Shown piece after piece: positions 53,560 to 62,799 of a stretch of DNA of 64,000 nucleotides; the first letter of the stretch is position 1, and each line of letters begins with the position of its first letter. Source of the DNA: Aestuariivita sp. (GTDB lineage Bacteria; Pseudomonadota; Alphaproteobacteria; Rhodobacterales; Rhodobacteraceae); NCBI GenBank assembly GCA_018401465.1, contig JAGYKE010000004.1, positions 1,271,857-1,335,856 of the forward strand, written 5' to 3'. Both the position numbers and the translations under genes were made by a program. Below the pieces are notes generated by a model. It ran no database searches, was not told where the DNA came from, and saw nothing but the letters and a program-made list of their open reading frames with translations.

Positions 53560-54140
53560 GCCGCCCGCTCCACCAGCCGCACCGGTGCGCCGGGATCGAG
53601 GCGCAGCGCACCGTCCACTTCGATGACGAAAAGCCGGTTGCGCTTGACCTTGAACGGGGGCGTGCCCCGGAAATCCCAGCCCGTCGCCTGCGCCAGAAGC
53701 ACCCGCATCACGCCGATATGCGTCACGGCCACGGTGTCGCGCCGCAGCCCCAGAGCCCAGGGCACAAGCCGCGCGCGCAGATCGGCGGGGCTTTCGCCGC
53801 CGGGGGGGCGGAAATCCCAGCCCCAATCCTCGATATGGGCGTAACCGCTGGCCGGATCGGCGATCAGGTCGCGCCCGTGCAGCCCTTCCCAAGCGCCCCA
53901 GTTCATTTCCAGAAGCTCGGGCACAACTGCAGGCGCGTGGCCCGCGACCAATTCCGCCGTCTCCCTTGCGCGCGACAGTGGCGACGACACGAGGCCCGCC
54001 CCGTCCCAAGGCGCGGGCAGACGCAGCGCGGACAGGGCCGCGCGCGCGTCGTCGTCCAGCGCGATGTCGCTGCGGCCCTGAATGCGGCCCGCGCGGTTCC
54101 AGGGCGTGTGGCCATGGCGCAGAAGGGCAAGGCGGATCAT
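53547..54140 (-). CDS. histidine phosphatase family protein
   Basis: A 197-residue phosphatase. LLRHGHTPWNRAGRIQG is the RHG catalytic loop; the second histidine is in VAVTHIGVMRVLLA. Members dephosphorylate sugar phosphates or phosphoproteins. The start ATG 54140 overlaps the upstream glycosyltransferase stop as ATGA. In this setting it may free a phosphosugar or phospholipid intermediate. Confidence 0.9.
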   Translation of the reverse strand: MIRLALLRHGHTPWNRAGRIQGRSDIALDDDARAALSALRLPAPWDGAGLVSSPLSRARETAELVAGHAPAVVPELLEMNWGAWEGLHGRDLIADPASGYAHIEDWGWDFRPPGGESPADLRARLVPWALGLRRDTVAVTHIGVMRVLLAQATGWDFRGTPPFKVKRNRLFVIEVDGALRLDPGAPVRLVERAACGS

Positions 54141-55213
54141 TGGCACCCCCCGGTCAGTGGCGCGAGCACATCGCGCAGCCGCGCGGCGGCGGCGGGCAGA
54201 AGGTGGTCCTGCGCGATCCTGGCGCGGGCGGCAGCGCCTTGCGCGCGGCGCGCGGGCGCATCCGCCAGAAGACGCGCGAGCGCACGCGCAAGGCCTTCGG
54301 CCCCCTCGTCCTGCGCGGGATGATCGCCCGCCAAGAGAACATCGCGCACGCCGGGGCGGTCCTGCGCCACCACGGCCAGCCCCGCCGCCTGCGCCTCAAG
54401 GTACACCATCCCGAAGGCCTCGTTCACCCCGGGCCAGAGGAACAGGCCCGCCCGCGCATAGGCGGCCTCGAGCGCGGCCGCATCAAGCGCGCCGAGAAAC
54501 CGCACGCGATCCCCGAAGGGCGCCATCAGCGTCGCCACCTCGGCCCGCGCGGGGCCGTCGCCCGCGATCTCGGCCTGCCAGTCGGTGTCGGGCAGCAGCG
54601 CCAGCGCCCCCGCCGCCAGCCGGTAGGAGGCCAGCTTGTCACCCTCGCGCATCATGCCCACGATCAGGATCGGCCCGTCGCTGCCCGCCACTGGGGGCAG
54701 GGTGTCGCGTGCCAGAAAGGGCGGCAGAGCGACGATCTCCTGTCCCGTGGCGCGGTCGCGGCGCAAGGCCTCGGCATCCTGTTCGGTTAGGTGAAAGATC
54801 ACCTGTGCCGCGTCGCAGGCGGCCTCGGCCCGCGCGGCAAAGCCCGCCCAGCGGCCGGTCAGGCGGCGTTTCGCGCGCGTCGCCTCGATCAGCACGTAAG
54901 GCACGCCCCAGGCCCGCGCGACGGCAGGCCCAACGAGGTCAGGCGCCTTGTAATAGCTGTGATAGGTGACCCAGAGCGCCGTATCGCCCCGCAGGGGCGT
55001 GAGCCGCGCGATCTCGGCCTTGGCTTCCGCCACCAGCGCCGCCTGCACTGCTTCGTCACCCGCCCCGTCGCGCGTGCGCAGCCGTGACGCAAGCCAGACA
55101 GGCCCCCCCAGCCCGCGCTCCAGCGCCGCCATGAGGTTGCGCGCCATCTGCCGGTCGCCTGACGCGACGGGGTGATCGGGCGGCTTGAGCGGTGCGTGAA
55201 AGGCGATGCGCAT
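54137..55213 (-). CDS. glycosyltransferase family 4 protein
   Basis: A 358-residue retaining glycosyltransferase. MRIAFHAPLKPPDHPVASGD is a common opening, and the C-terminal half has ILIVGMMREGDKLASYRLAA and LFLWPGVNEAFGMVYLEAQA, with the Ex7E acidic pair of GT4. The start is ATG 55213 (TGATG overlap) or the GTG just before it. It is one of four transferases in the cluster. Confidence 0.88.
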   Translation of the reverse strand: MRIAFHAPLKPPDHPVASGDRQMARNLMAALERGLGGPVWLASRLRTRDGAGDEAVQAALVAEAKAEIARLTPLRGDTALWVTYHSYYKAPDLVGPAVARAWGVPYVLIEATRAKRRLTGRWAGFAARAEAACDAAQVIFHLTEQDAEALRRDRATGQEIVALPPFLARDTLPPVAGSDGPILIVGMMREGDKLASYRLAAGALALLPDTDWQAEIAGDGPARAEVATLMAPFGDRVRFLGALDAAALEAAYARAGLFLWPGVNEAFGMVYLEAQAAGLAVVAQDRPGVRDVLLAGDHPAQDEGAEGLARALARLLADAPARRAQGAAARARIAQDHLLPAAAARLRDVLAPLTGGCQ

Positions 55214-56451
55214 CACGCCCCCCCGACCATCCGGGCCAGCCGCGCCGACAGATCGTCGATCCCCGGCTGCATCATGAATTCGGCCCGCAGCCGCGCCAGC
55301 GCCGCCGCCGCCCGCGCGGCCGCCGCGTCGGGATCGGCCGCGATTCCGGCAATGGCCGCAGCCAAGGCTTCGGGCGCGTCATCGCTCAGCACCCCATGCA
55401 AGCCGTCGGTGATGAATTCCGGAATGGCCGACACCGGCGTCGTCAGGATCGGCAGAGCTTGCGAGGCCGCCTCCATCAGCACGTTGGGCAGCCCGTCGCG
55501 GTCGCCGTCGCTAGCCACGCGGCTGGGCAGCACGAACAGGTCCGCCGCCTGCATTTCGGCCACCACCTCGGGCTGGGGCAGGGCGCCCTTCCAGTCGATC
55601 CGTCCGGCGATGCCCGCCGCCTGCGCCTGCGCGCGCAGCGCGTCCTTCAGATCGCCGCCGCCCACATGGGTCCAGCGCCAGTCCAGATCGCCGGGCAACA
55701 GCGCCAGCGCAGCGACCAGCTGGTCGAAGCCCTTCTTCTCGACCAGCCGCCCCACCGACAGGATGCGCAGCGGATCGCCGGGGGCGCGCGGCCCCCGCGC
55801 GGGCGGCGGCGGAAAGCGCGACAGGTCCAGCCCGTGATAAACGAGGTTCACCGATGTGCCCCGAGACAGCCCGCGCAGATGCGCAGCCCCCGATGCGGTG
55901 CAGGTCACGCCGAAGGCCGCACCCGCGCGGGCCGGGTCAAGCTTTTCGCCGATCTCCCACTCGGGGCTGGTCCAGATGTCCTTGGCATGGGCGGAAAAGG
56001 CCCAAGGCAGCCCCCGCATCACCGCCGCATAGCGCGTGACAGAAGACGGAGTGTGCAGGAAATGCGCGTAAAGCGCGCACAGATCGCCCGATGCCTCGGT
56101 CGCCAGCACGCAGGCCTGCCCGAAGCGCCGCACCCGGTTGCGCGTCGGATCGCGGCGCAGATCCGCCAGCCAAAGCCGCCGTGCCGCCCCGAACCCCGGC
56201 AGCCGCGCCGCCCGCGCCAGCCCCCGCAGCACGCGGCGCGGTTCGTCATGCAGGTATTCCGGCAGGTAATGCACCTGCGCGCGCACCCGGTCATGCAGCG
56301 GATGCCGCCGCCTGTCGGTCGGATGGCGCAGCGACCAGATGTCGAACCGGTGCCCCGCCGCTTCCAGCGCCGCAAGCTCCTGCGCGATGAAGGTTTCCGA
56401 CAGCCGCGGCCAGCCCTTGACCACCACGGCCAGCGGTGCCCCGCCCGTCAT
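55213..56451 (-). CDS. glycosyltransferase family 4 protein (exopolysaccharide type)
   Basis: A 412-residue GT4 enzyme. VVVKGWPRLSETFIAQEL is the start typical of exopolysaccharide transferases, HFLHTPSSVTRYAAVMRGL follows, and ILSVGRLVEKKGFDQLVAAL with DGLPNVLMEAASQALPIL form the sugar-nucleotide site. It overlaps genes on both sides through ATGA or TGATG junctions. Confidence 0.9.
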   Translation of the reverse strand: MTGGAPLAVVVKGWPRLSETFIAQELAALEAAGHRFDIWSLRHPTDRRRHPLHDRVRAQVHYLPEYLHDEPRRVLRGLARAARLPGFGAARRLWLADLRRDPTRNRVRRFGQACVLATEASGDLCALYAHFLHTPSSVTRYAAVMRGLPWAFSAHAKDIWTSPEWEIGEKLDPARAGAAFGVTCTASGAAHLRGLSRGTSVNLVYHGLDLSRFPPPPARGPRAPGDPLRILSVGRLVEKKGFDQLVAALALLPGDLDWRWTHVGGGDLKDALRAQAQAAGIAGRIDWKGALPQPEVVAEMQAADLFVLPSRVASDGDRDGLPNVLMEAASQALPILTTPVSAIPEFITDGLHGVLSDDAPEALAAAIAGIAADPDAAAARAAAALARLRAEFMMQPGIDDLSARLARMVGGA

Positions 56452-57668
56452 TCGGCAGCGCAGCTCTGCCGCCGGTCGAGCAGCGCGCGCACGCGCCGGT
56501 TCACGCAGTCGAGCCCGTCGAGAAGCCCGTCGACGAAGGTCTCCGACGGCAGCGGTTGCGCCGGCAGGCCGCGGATCGCGGCAATCATCGCCTGCGCGGT
56601 CATGCCGTCGCGCGTCTCGTCCAGCATGCGCACAAGGCCCATGCCCTCGGCCCGCGAGGCGCGGATCCACTGTTCCAGCCGCGGCACCGTGCGCGGCACG
56701 ATGACCGCGCGCTTGTCGAAGGACAGAACCTCGCAGAAGGTGTTGTAGCCGCCCATGCAGATCACGCCCTGCGCCCCGGCGAAGAGCGATTCGATCTCCG
56801 ATTCGAAGCCCACCGCCGTAACCCGTCCGCCCAGCCGCGCAACGCGCGCCTCGAACTGGGCGCGGCGGTCCCCCGACAGAAAGGGCCCATAGACCAGCTT
56901 CGCGCGCGGCATCAGGCCGGGGTCCTGCTCATAGGCCTGCAGGACCAGATCGACCAGCGCCTCGCCGTCGCCGCCGCCGCCGGGGGTGATCAGGATATAG
57001 GGGTCGGTGACCGGCACGTCCCGTCCGGGCGCGCTGCGCCGCAGGTACCCCGTCCACACCATGCGCGACCGTGCATCCGCGCTCAGCGGCAGCCCCTGCG
57101 TCGGGTCATAGATCGATTGCAGCCCATAGACCCAGATTTCGTGAAAGAAGCGTTCCGTCGCTTCGACCGCGCCCTTGCGCGTCCACTCCGCCGCCAGCAC
57201 CTCGGGTTCGTCCAGCACGTCGCGCAGGCCCAGCACGATGCGCGTGCGTCCGCTTTGGCCGAGGTCTTCGAGGCTGGGCATGAGTTCGCCGCGGAACCCC
57301 GTGGGTTCCTTGTCCACGATCAGGATGTCGGGCCTGTATTCGTGGATCGCCGACCGGATCAGCCCGGCGCGCAGGTTCGTCGTCGTCTCGATGTCCATGC
57401 CCAGCGTGGTCGAGACATAGGATCCGTCGCTGCGCTTGGTCACGCCCGGCAGGCGGATATGGTCCACCCTGCGCGGAAAGGTGAATCGCCCTGCCACCGG
57501 CGATCCCGTCAGGATCAGCGCCGAGGCTTCGGGATCTGCTGCGGTGATCGCGGTCGCCAGCGCGCGCGACCGGCGCAGATGGCCCAGCCCGAACGTGTCA
57601 TGGCTGTACAACATGATGCGCGGCGCGCCCGAAGCCGCACTTTGGGTGGGTTGCATCGCCTGCGGCAT
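56448..57668 (-). CDS. GT-B glycosyltransferase (COG4671-like)
   Basis: A protein of about 406 residues related to the transferase at 52441. RIMLYSHDTFGLGHLRRSRA contains the GHLRR motif, DILIVDKEPTGFRGEL follows, and VICMGGYNTFCEVLSFDKRA marks the donor site. ATG 57668 has GAAAGG 8-9 bases upstream and is preferred over a start at 57704. It is the first intact gene of the minus-strand glycan cluster. Confidence 0.85.
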   Translation of the reverse strand: MPQAMQPTQSAASGAPRIMLYSHDTFGLGHLRRSRALATAITAADPEASALILTGSPVAGRFTFPRRVDHIRLPGVTKRSDGSYVSTTLGMDIETTTNLRAGLIRSAIHEYRPDILIVDKEPTGFRGELMPSLEDLGQSGRTRIVLGLRDVLDEPEVLAAEWTRKGAVEATERFFHEIWVYGLQSIYDPTQGLPLSADARSRMVWTGYLRRSAPGRDVPVTDPYILITPGGGGDGEALVDLVLQAYEQDPGLMPRAKLVYGPFLSGDRRAQFEARVARLGGRVTAVGFESEIESLFAGAQGVICMGGYNTFCEVLSFDKRAVIVPRTVPRLEQWIRASRAEGMGLVRMLDETRDGMTAQAMIAAIRGLPAQPLPSETFVDGLLDGLDCVNRRVRALLDRRQSCAAE

Positions 57669-57700
57669 AGGCTGCCTTTCACTTCGCCCCTGACCAGGCA

Positions 57701-57922
57701 TCACAGCCGCATATCCGCGCCAGACCTGCCAAGGATTCCCTTGATGTCATACAGCAGCGCCCCGGGTTTGCCCAACCCCCGGATGGCCTCTGCCCCCATT
57801 TCCACGAATTCCCTGTGCGCGACGGCCACAATCACGGCGTCACGGGCGCCTGCTTCCGCGCGGTTTACCGCCAACGGCAACCTGACATAGCCAAGGCCCA
57901 GAACCGCCACCCGTTCCGCCAT
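57701..57922 (-). pseudogene. internally deleted nucleotide-sugar dehydrogenase
   Basis: A 73-residue frame that joins the two ends of a nucleotide-sugar (UDP-GlcNAc/UDP-Glc type) dehydrogenase. MAERVAVLGLGYVRLPLAV is the N-terminal NAD-binding motif of the family. It passes directly into ARDAVIVAVAHREFVEMGAE and IRGLGKPGALLYDIKGIL, which match the extreme C-terminal domain. About 350 central residues, including the catalytic cysteine, are gone, but the frame is kept. It lies 32 bases upstream of the glycosyltransferase cluster on the same strand, where an intact copy would be expected to provide a uronic-acid donor. Confidence 0.75.
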
Positions 57923-58091
57923 GCCCGTTCCGTCCCTGCCCGTGTCCGACCGCCCCTTTCCCCGCCTATACGCTGCGCGCAACCGCTTGGAAAGCCGCCG
58001 TTGGCACGGTCGAGGACGCGACAGAGCCTCTTTTCACGCCTCACGCGACTCTTTAGCGTATCCCGCAACCAAGGCCACAGACGGCGATCCG

Positions 58092-60407
58092 ATGCGCGCA
58101 TTCCTGACCCTGCTGGCCCTTTGGCTGGTGCTGACCCTGACGCCCGCCGCCGCGCAGGTTCCGATGCTGCCGGGGCAGGGCGGCGACGTTGCCGCGCCCG
58201 CGCCCGACCCGCTGGCCGAAACGCTGCGCCGCGCCGCGGAACAGGGCGTGCCGGTGATCGTCGTCGATACCGAAGGCCGTCTTGTCCAGACCGCCCCCGG
58301 CGCGACGGGCACCGCCCCCGCCGGCGACGCAGGCCCGGAAGTCATGGGTGGCTCGATCCTGATGAAGGCGCAGGAACAGGGCGCCACCTTCCGCGCGACG
58401 CTGGCCGAACGGCTCGAGGCGCTGCCCAATTCCCTGATCGAGGTCGCCTGGATCCTGCGCTCCACCTCGCCCGACGGGCGGATCATGACCTATGTCGAAG
58501 TCGTCGTCTTCTCGGCACTGCTGTTCATCCTCGGCCGCATCGCCGCGACACAGATCTACGGCAAGCGGCTGGTGCGCCGCTTCGTCGTTTCGCGGATCAA
58601 GGCCGAGCCGCAGGGCTATACCGACAAGATGCCCTTCCTTGTCTTCCGCTTCCTGATGGGAGTTGCGGGCACGCTCTTCGCGATGGCGGTTGCCTATGTG
58701 GCGGGTTGGCTGATCTTCGGTCGGGTCGAGGATCTGTCTGTCCAGCTCACCATCGCTGCGCTTTACAGCACCTTCTTCTTCTGGTCCGTCATCGCCGATG
58801 TCTGGCGGATGATCCTGTCGCCTTTTCTCGGCCAGTACCGGATTCCGCGCCTGTCCGACGCCGATGCGCGCAAGCTCTATTACTGGGCGGTGTCCGTGGC
58901 GCTGTTCGACTTCACGGTCATCGCCTTCTCGACCTGGCTTGGTGACTTCGGACTGAACTACAACCTCTTCGCGGTCGTCTACGGTGTGCTATCGCTTGCC
59001 GGGTTGTTGATCACGATCCTGATGATCCTCGTCAACCGCCGCGCCGTCACTGCCGCAATCCTCAACGGCCGCGACCCGCTGACCGCGCCGTGGATCACGC
59101 GCATGCTGGCCAGCCTCTGGGCGCCCGCCGTCATCTTCTACTTCATCTTCGGCTGGCTCGAGCTGGCCTTCGACCTCGTGCTGGAACTGCCGCGCTCGAT
59201 CCCGCTCATCGCCGGATCCTACGGCGTCTTCCTGTCGATCATCGTGGTCCACGGCGTCATCAACTACGTCATCGAACGCGCCTTCGAGCGCCGCCGCGCG
59301 CTGCGGGCCCTGCAGGCCGCCACCGACGCCGACAGCGGCCCGGAGGCCCCGCCGCGTCCGGCAACCTTTGAAGACCTGGCGCGCCGCGTCTCGGGTATCC
59401 TCGCCTTCGTGGCGGGGGCTTTCGCCATGATGCGCATCTGGGACCCGCAGAACACGATCCTCAACGACACGATCCTCGACCGCGGGCTTGATGTCGTGGT
59501 GATCGTCTTTATCGGCTACATCGTCTATCACGCCTTCCGCATCTGGATCGATGGCAAGATCGCGGAAGAGACCGTCGACCAGAGCGAGGGCGAACTGGGC
59601 GACGAAGGGGTCGCCACCAGCGCCTCGCGGCTCGCGACGCTGCTGCCGCTCTTCCGCAGCCTGATCCTGATTGTCGTCGTGGTGACGATCGCGCTGATCG
59701 CGCTGCTGGAACTGGGGATCAACGTCAGCCCGCTCTTCGCCGGGGCGGGGGTGGTCGGCATCGCCATCGGCTTCGGCGCCCAGACACTGGTGCGCGACAT
59801 CTTCTCGGGGGCGTTCTTTCTCTTCGACGACGCTTTCCGCAAGGGCGAATACATCGACATCGGCGGCGTCAAGGGCACGGTCGAGAAGATCAGCGTGCGG
59901 TCCTTCCAGCTGCGCCACCATCTGGGCGCGCTCCACACCGTGCCCTTCGGCGAAATCCAGGTGCTGACCAATTATTCCCGCGACTGGGTGATCATGAAGC
60001 TGCCCCTGCGGGTAACCTACGACACCAATGTCGACAAGGTCCGCAAGCTGATCAAGAACCTGGGCCAGGAGCTGCTGAACGATCCTGTGATCGGCCAGAA
60101 TTTCATCCAGCCGCTCAAGTCCCAGGGCGTGATCGAAATGCAGGACAGCGCCATGATCATCCGGGTCAAGTTCATGACCAAACCCGGCGACCAGTGGCTG
60201 GTGCGCAAGAAGGTCTTCGAGGAAATCCGCGACCTGTTCGACCGCGAGGGCATCAAGTTCGCCCATCGCGAGGTGACGGTCCGCATCGCCGACGAGCAGG
60301 CCAAGGACCTCACGCCGCAGCAGCGCGAGAAGATCACCGGCGCGGTGCAGGCGGCCATCGACGACGACGCCTTCGACAACATGCCCGCGGGCGGCGACGA
60401 CCGCTGA
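58092..60407 (+). CDS. large MscS-family mechanosensitive ion channel
   Basis: A 771-residue membrane protein. A signal-like N-terminus (MRAFLTLLALWLVLTLTPAAA) precedes a periplasmic region, and about ten hydrophobic segments follow. The C-terminal MscS core shows GVVGIAIGFGAQTLVRDIFS (pore-lining helix), GEYIDIGGVKGTVEKISVRS (beta domain) and a closing alpha/beta domain. The ATG at 58092 is chosen because the frame's longer upstream extension has no hydrophobic start. It protects against osmotic downshock by releasing solutes. It is convergent with the ABC transporter genes. Confidence 0.93.
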   Translation: MRAFLTLLALWLVLTLTPAAAQVPMLPGQGGDVAAPAPDPLAETLRRAAEQGVPVIVVDTEGRLVQTAPGATGTAPAGDAGPEVMGGSILMKAQEQGATFRATLAERLEALPNSLIEVAWILRSTSPDGRIMTYVEVVVFSALLFILGRIAATQIYGKRLVRRFVVSRIKAEPQGYTDKMPFLVFRFLMGVAGTLFAMAVAYVAGWLIFGRVEDLSVQLTIAALYSTFFFWSVIADVWRMILSPFLGQYRIPRLSDADARKLYYWAVSVALFDFTVIAFSTWLGDFGLNYNLFAVVYGVLSLAGLLITILMILVNRRAVTAAILNGRDPLTAPWITRMLASLWAPAVIFYFIFGWLELAFDLVLELPRSIPLIAGSYGVFLSIIVVHGVINYVIERAFERRRALRALQAATDADSGPEAPPRPATFEDLARRVSGILAFVAGAFAMMRIWDPQNTILNDTILDRGLDVVVIVFIGYIVYHAFRIWIDGKIAEETVDQSEGELGDEGVATSASRLATLLPLFRSLILIVVVVTIALIALLELGINVSPLFAGAGVVGIAIGFGAQTLVRDIFSGAFFLFDDAFRKGEYIDIGGVKGTVEKISVRSFQLRHHLGALHTVPFGEIQVLTNYSRDWVIMKLPLRVTYDTNVDKVRKLIKNLGQELLNDPVIGQNFIQPLKSQGVIEMQDSAMIIRVKFMTKPGDQWLVRKKVFEEIRDLFDREGIKFAHREVTVRIADEQAKDLTPQQREKITGAVQAAIDDDAFDNMPAGGDDR

Positions 60408-60434
60408 GCGCGGCCCCCGGCCCGTTCCGGGGCA

Positions 60435-60485
60435 GGGGGCATCGTCCATTGTCCTTGGACCAATGGCGGACAATGGACAATCCCC
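60435..60485. repeat. dispersed 51-bp hairpin repeat, copy B
   Basis: This block matches 23128-23178 with one mismatch and has the same 11-bp perfect arms (GTCCATTGTCC and GGACAATGGAC). It is followed here by GCGCC, TCC, GGCGC and CCCCCGGGAT, parallel to the second hairpin at copy A. It lies 28 bases past the stop codon of the channel gene. Confidence 0.8.
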
Positions 60486-60519
60486 TCGCGCCTCCGGCGC
60501 TCACCCCCGGGATTTTTGG

Positions 60520-60557
60520 AAACCCGAAGAAGCAATGGTCCGCTCTTCTTCGGGTTT
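60520..60557. terminator. strong hairpin in the convergent spacer
   Basis: AAACCCGAAGAAG (60520-60532) and CTTCTTCGGGTTT (60545-60557) form a perfect 13-bp stem with a 12-base loop. The outer flanks CCGGGA and TCCCGG extend it imperfectly. It sits midway between the convergent channel and ABC transporter genes and probably ends both transcripts. A smaller hairpin (CTGCCCT, TC, AGGGCAG) follows near 60575-60591. Confidence 0.65.
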
Positions 60558-60619
60558 GAAAATATCCCGGGGGGACTGCCCTTCAGGGCAGCGGGGGGCA
60601 GAGCCCCCCGTCCGACGGT

Positions 60620-61774
60620 TCAGTTCTCGTAGGGGTCGAGGCTGTCGCGCAGCCCGTCGCCGAGGAAGTTGAACGCCAGCACCACGACGATGATCGGCAG
60701 CATCGGGATCGCGGTCCAGGGATAGATCTCGATCGACGCGAGGTTCTGCGCGTCGTTGAGCATCACGCCCCAGCTCACCGCCGGCGCGCGCAGGCCGAGG
60801 CCGAGGAAGGACAGCGCCGTTTCGCCCAGAATCATGGCCGGGATCGACAGCGTGGCGCTGGCGATCAGGTGGCTGACGAAATTGGGCAGAAGGTGGCGGC
60901 GGATCACCCGGCCCGAGGACGCGCCCATCATCTCGGCGGCGCGGACATATTCCTCTTCGCGCAAGCTGAGGAACTTGGCGCGCACCGCCCGCGCGAGCCC
61001 CGGCCAGTCGAGAATTCCGAGGATGACCGAGATGATGAAGAACACCGCCACCGGCCCCCAGTTCGACGGCACCGCCGCCGACAGCGCCAGCCAGAGCGGC
61101 AATTCGGGAAGCGAACGCAGGATCTCGATCGCGCGCTGGATGACCCAGTCGATCCGCCCGCCGAAATAGCCCGCCACCGATCCGAACCCGATACCCAGCA
61201 CGAAGGACACCGTTATCCCGATCAGGCCCACCGTCAGCGACAATTGCGCGCCGTACAGGATGCGGCTGAAGACGTCGCGGCCCAGCCGGTCCGATCCCCA
61301 GAGAAAGACCGTGGCACCTTCGGGCGCGCAGAACAGCCGCCGTTCGGTCCTGATCAGCCCGGCCAGACGGTATTCGCTCGCATTGCAGAAGAACTTCAGC
61401 CGCATGGGGCGCGAGGTGTCGGTCTCGTAGCGCCAGCGGTAATCGTCGAGATCGGCGATTGCCCTGCGCGGATAGACGAAGGGGCCGATGAATTCGCCCT
61501 CGTGGAACAGGCGCACCATCTCGGGCGGGGCATAGAGGTGGTCGGCGTTGCGTTCGTTCGCGGTATAGGGCGCGATGAAGCCGGCAAACGGGAGCATCAG
61601 GTAGGACAACAGCAGAAACAGCCCCGAGATCAGGCCCAGCCGGTGCTGCCGGAACTTGCGCCAGACCAGAAGCCAGTTGGGCGCGTCCATGTCGGCGCGC
61701 TCGATCCGGTTGATGTTCTCGTCCGGATCATAGGGCGCGTCGTCGACGTAGCGGCCGTCGGGAAGTCTGCTCAT
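60620..61774 (-). CDS. ABC transporter permease (OppC-like)
   Basis: A 384-residue inner-membrane permease of an Opp/Dpp-type importer. The first membrane helix follows a long cytoplasmic N-terminus and a ~100-residue periplasmic insert carrying a cysteine pair (FFCNASEYR, RLFCAPEG). LGSDRLGRDVFSRI-like GSDRLGRDVFSRILYGAQLS and the EAA-type loop EEYVRAAEMMGASSGRVIRR mark the ATPase contact. The enlarged insert is seen in permeases for oligosaccharide- or opine-type substrates. ATGA overlap with the OppB-like gene. Confidence 0.9.
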   Translation of the reverse strand: MSRLPDGRYVDDAPYDPDENINRIERADMDAPNWLLVWRKFRQHRLGLISGLFLLLSYLMLPFAGFIAPYTANERNADHLYAPPEMVRLFHEGEFIGPFVYPRRAIADLDDYRWRYETDTSRPMRLKFFCNASEYRLAGLIRTERRLFCAPEGATVFLWGSDRLGRDVFSRILYGAQLSLTVGLIGITVSFVLGIGFGSVAGYFGGRIDWVIQRAIEILRSLPELPLWLALSAAVPSNWGPVAVFFIISVILGILDWPGLARAVRAKFLSLREEEYVRAAEMMGASSGRVIRRHLLPNFVSHLIASATLSIPAMILGETALSFLGLGLRAPAVSWGVMLNDAQNLASIEIYPWTAIPMLPIIVVVLAFNFLGDGLRDSLDPYEN

Positions 61775-62799
61775 GCCTCGCGCCCCTCATAGCGGATGCG
61801 CGGGTCGAGAAGGACCAGAAGCACGTCCGAGATCATCGTCCCGATCAGCGTCAGCAGCGCCACGAACATCAGCACGAACCCCGCAAGGAACTGGTCCTGG
61901 CTTTTCAGTGCCGCCAGAAGGGCCGGCCCGATCGTCTGCAGCCCCAGTACGACCGAGACAAGCACCGACCCCGACACCATCGCGGGCAAGAGGTTGCCGA
62001 TATCGGCGACGAAGGGGTTGAAGGCCACGCGCAGCGGATATTTCGCCAGCATCCGCGCCGGGGCCATGCCCTTGGCGCGGGCGGTCTCCACGTAGGGTTT
62101 CGACAATTCATCCAGCATGTTGGCGCGCAGGCGCTGCATCATCGCCGCCGCGCCGCTGGTGCCGATGACGAAGGTGGGCACGATCAGGTGAATCAGGATC
62201 GACTGCATCTTATCCCAGCTCATCGGCTCGCCCTCGAAGCGCGGGTCCATCAGGCCACCGATGGGCAGGCCCAGATACTTGTGGCCATAGTAGAACAGGA
62301 TCAGTGCCAGCAGGAAATTGGGCGTGGCCAGCCCGAGATAGCCCACGAAGGCCGCGGTGTAATCGACCCAGGTCTTCGACCGCGCCGCCGCCAGCACGCC
62401 CAACGGCAGCGCCACCATGTAGACGAAGAGAACCGCCGCAAGGTTCACCAGAACCGTCAGCCACAGCGCACCGCCCACGATTTCGGACACCGGCTTGTCG
62501 AACTCGAAGGACCAGCCGAAATCGCCCTGCAACAGCCCCGAAAACCCGTTGGGCCCCGGCGCGAGGCCCGCCCAGATCAGGTATTGCCGCCACAAGGGTT
62601 GGTCGAGCGAATATTCCCGGCGCAGGAACTCGGCCTGTTCGACTGCCGCCTCCTGACCGGTCGCGCGCAGCTCGGCGATCTGGTTCGACAGATAGTCGCC
62701 CGGCGGCAGGTTGATGATGATGAAGATCAGGATCGACACGATCCACAGCGTCATCAGCATGGTGAGCAGGCGGTAGATCGCGTAGCGCAGGAGGTTCAT
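61771..62799 (-). CDS. ABC transporter permease (OppB-like)
   Basis: A 342-residue permease with about six membrane helices. It opens MNLLRYAIYRLLTMLMTLW with INLPPGDYLSNQI behind it, and the EAA loop is YVETARAKGMAPARMLAKY. It pairs with the OppC-like permease (ATGA overlap) and with the binding protein whose stop overlaps its start. The ATPase genes are outside the window. Confidence 0.92.
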   Translation of the reverse strand: MNLLRYAIYRLLTMLMTLWIVSILIFIIINLPPGDYLSNQIAELRATGQEAAVEQAEFLRREYSLDQPLWRQYLIWAGLAPGPNGFSGLLQGDFGWSFEFDKPVSEIVGGALWLTVLVNLAAVLFVYMVALPLGVLAAARSKTWVDYTAAFVGYLGLATPNFLLALILFYYGHKYLGLPIGGLMDPRFEGEPMSWDKMQSILIHLIVPTFVIGTSGAAAMMQRLRANMLDELSKPYVETARAKGMAPARMLAKYPLRVAFNPFVADIGNLLPAMVSGSVLVSVVLGLQTIGPALLAALKSQDQFLAGFVLMFVALLTLIGTMISDVLLVLLDPRIRYEGREA

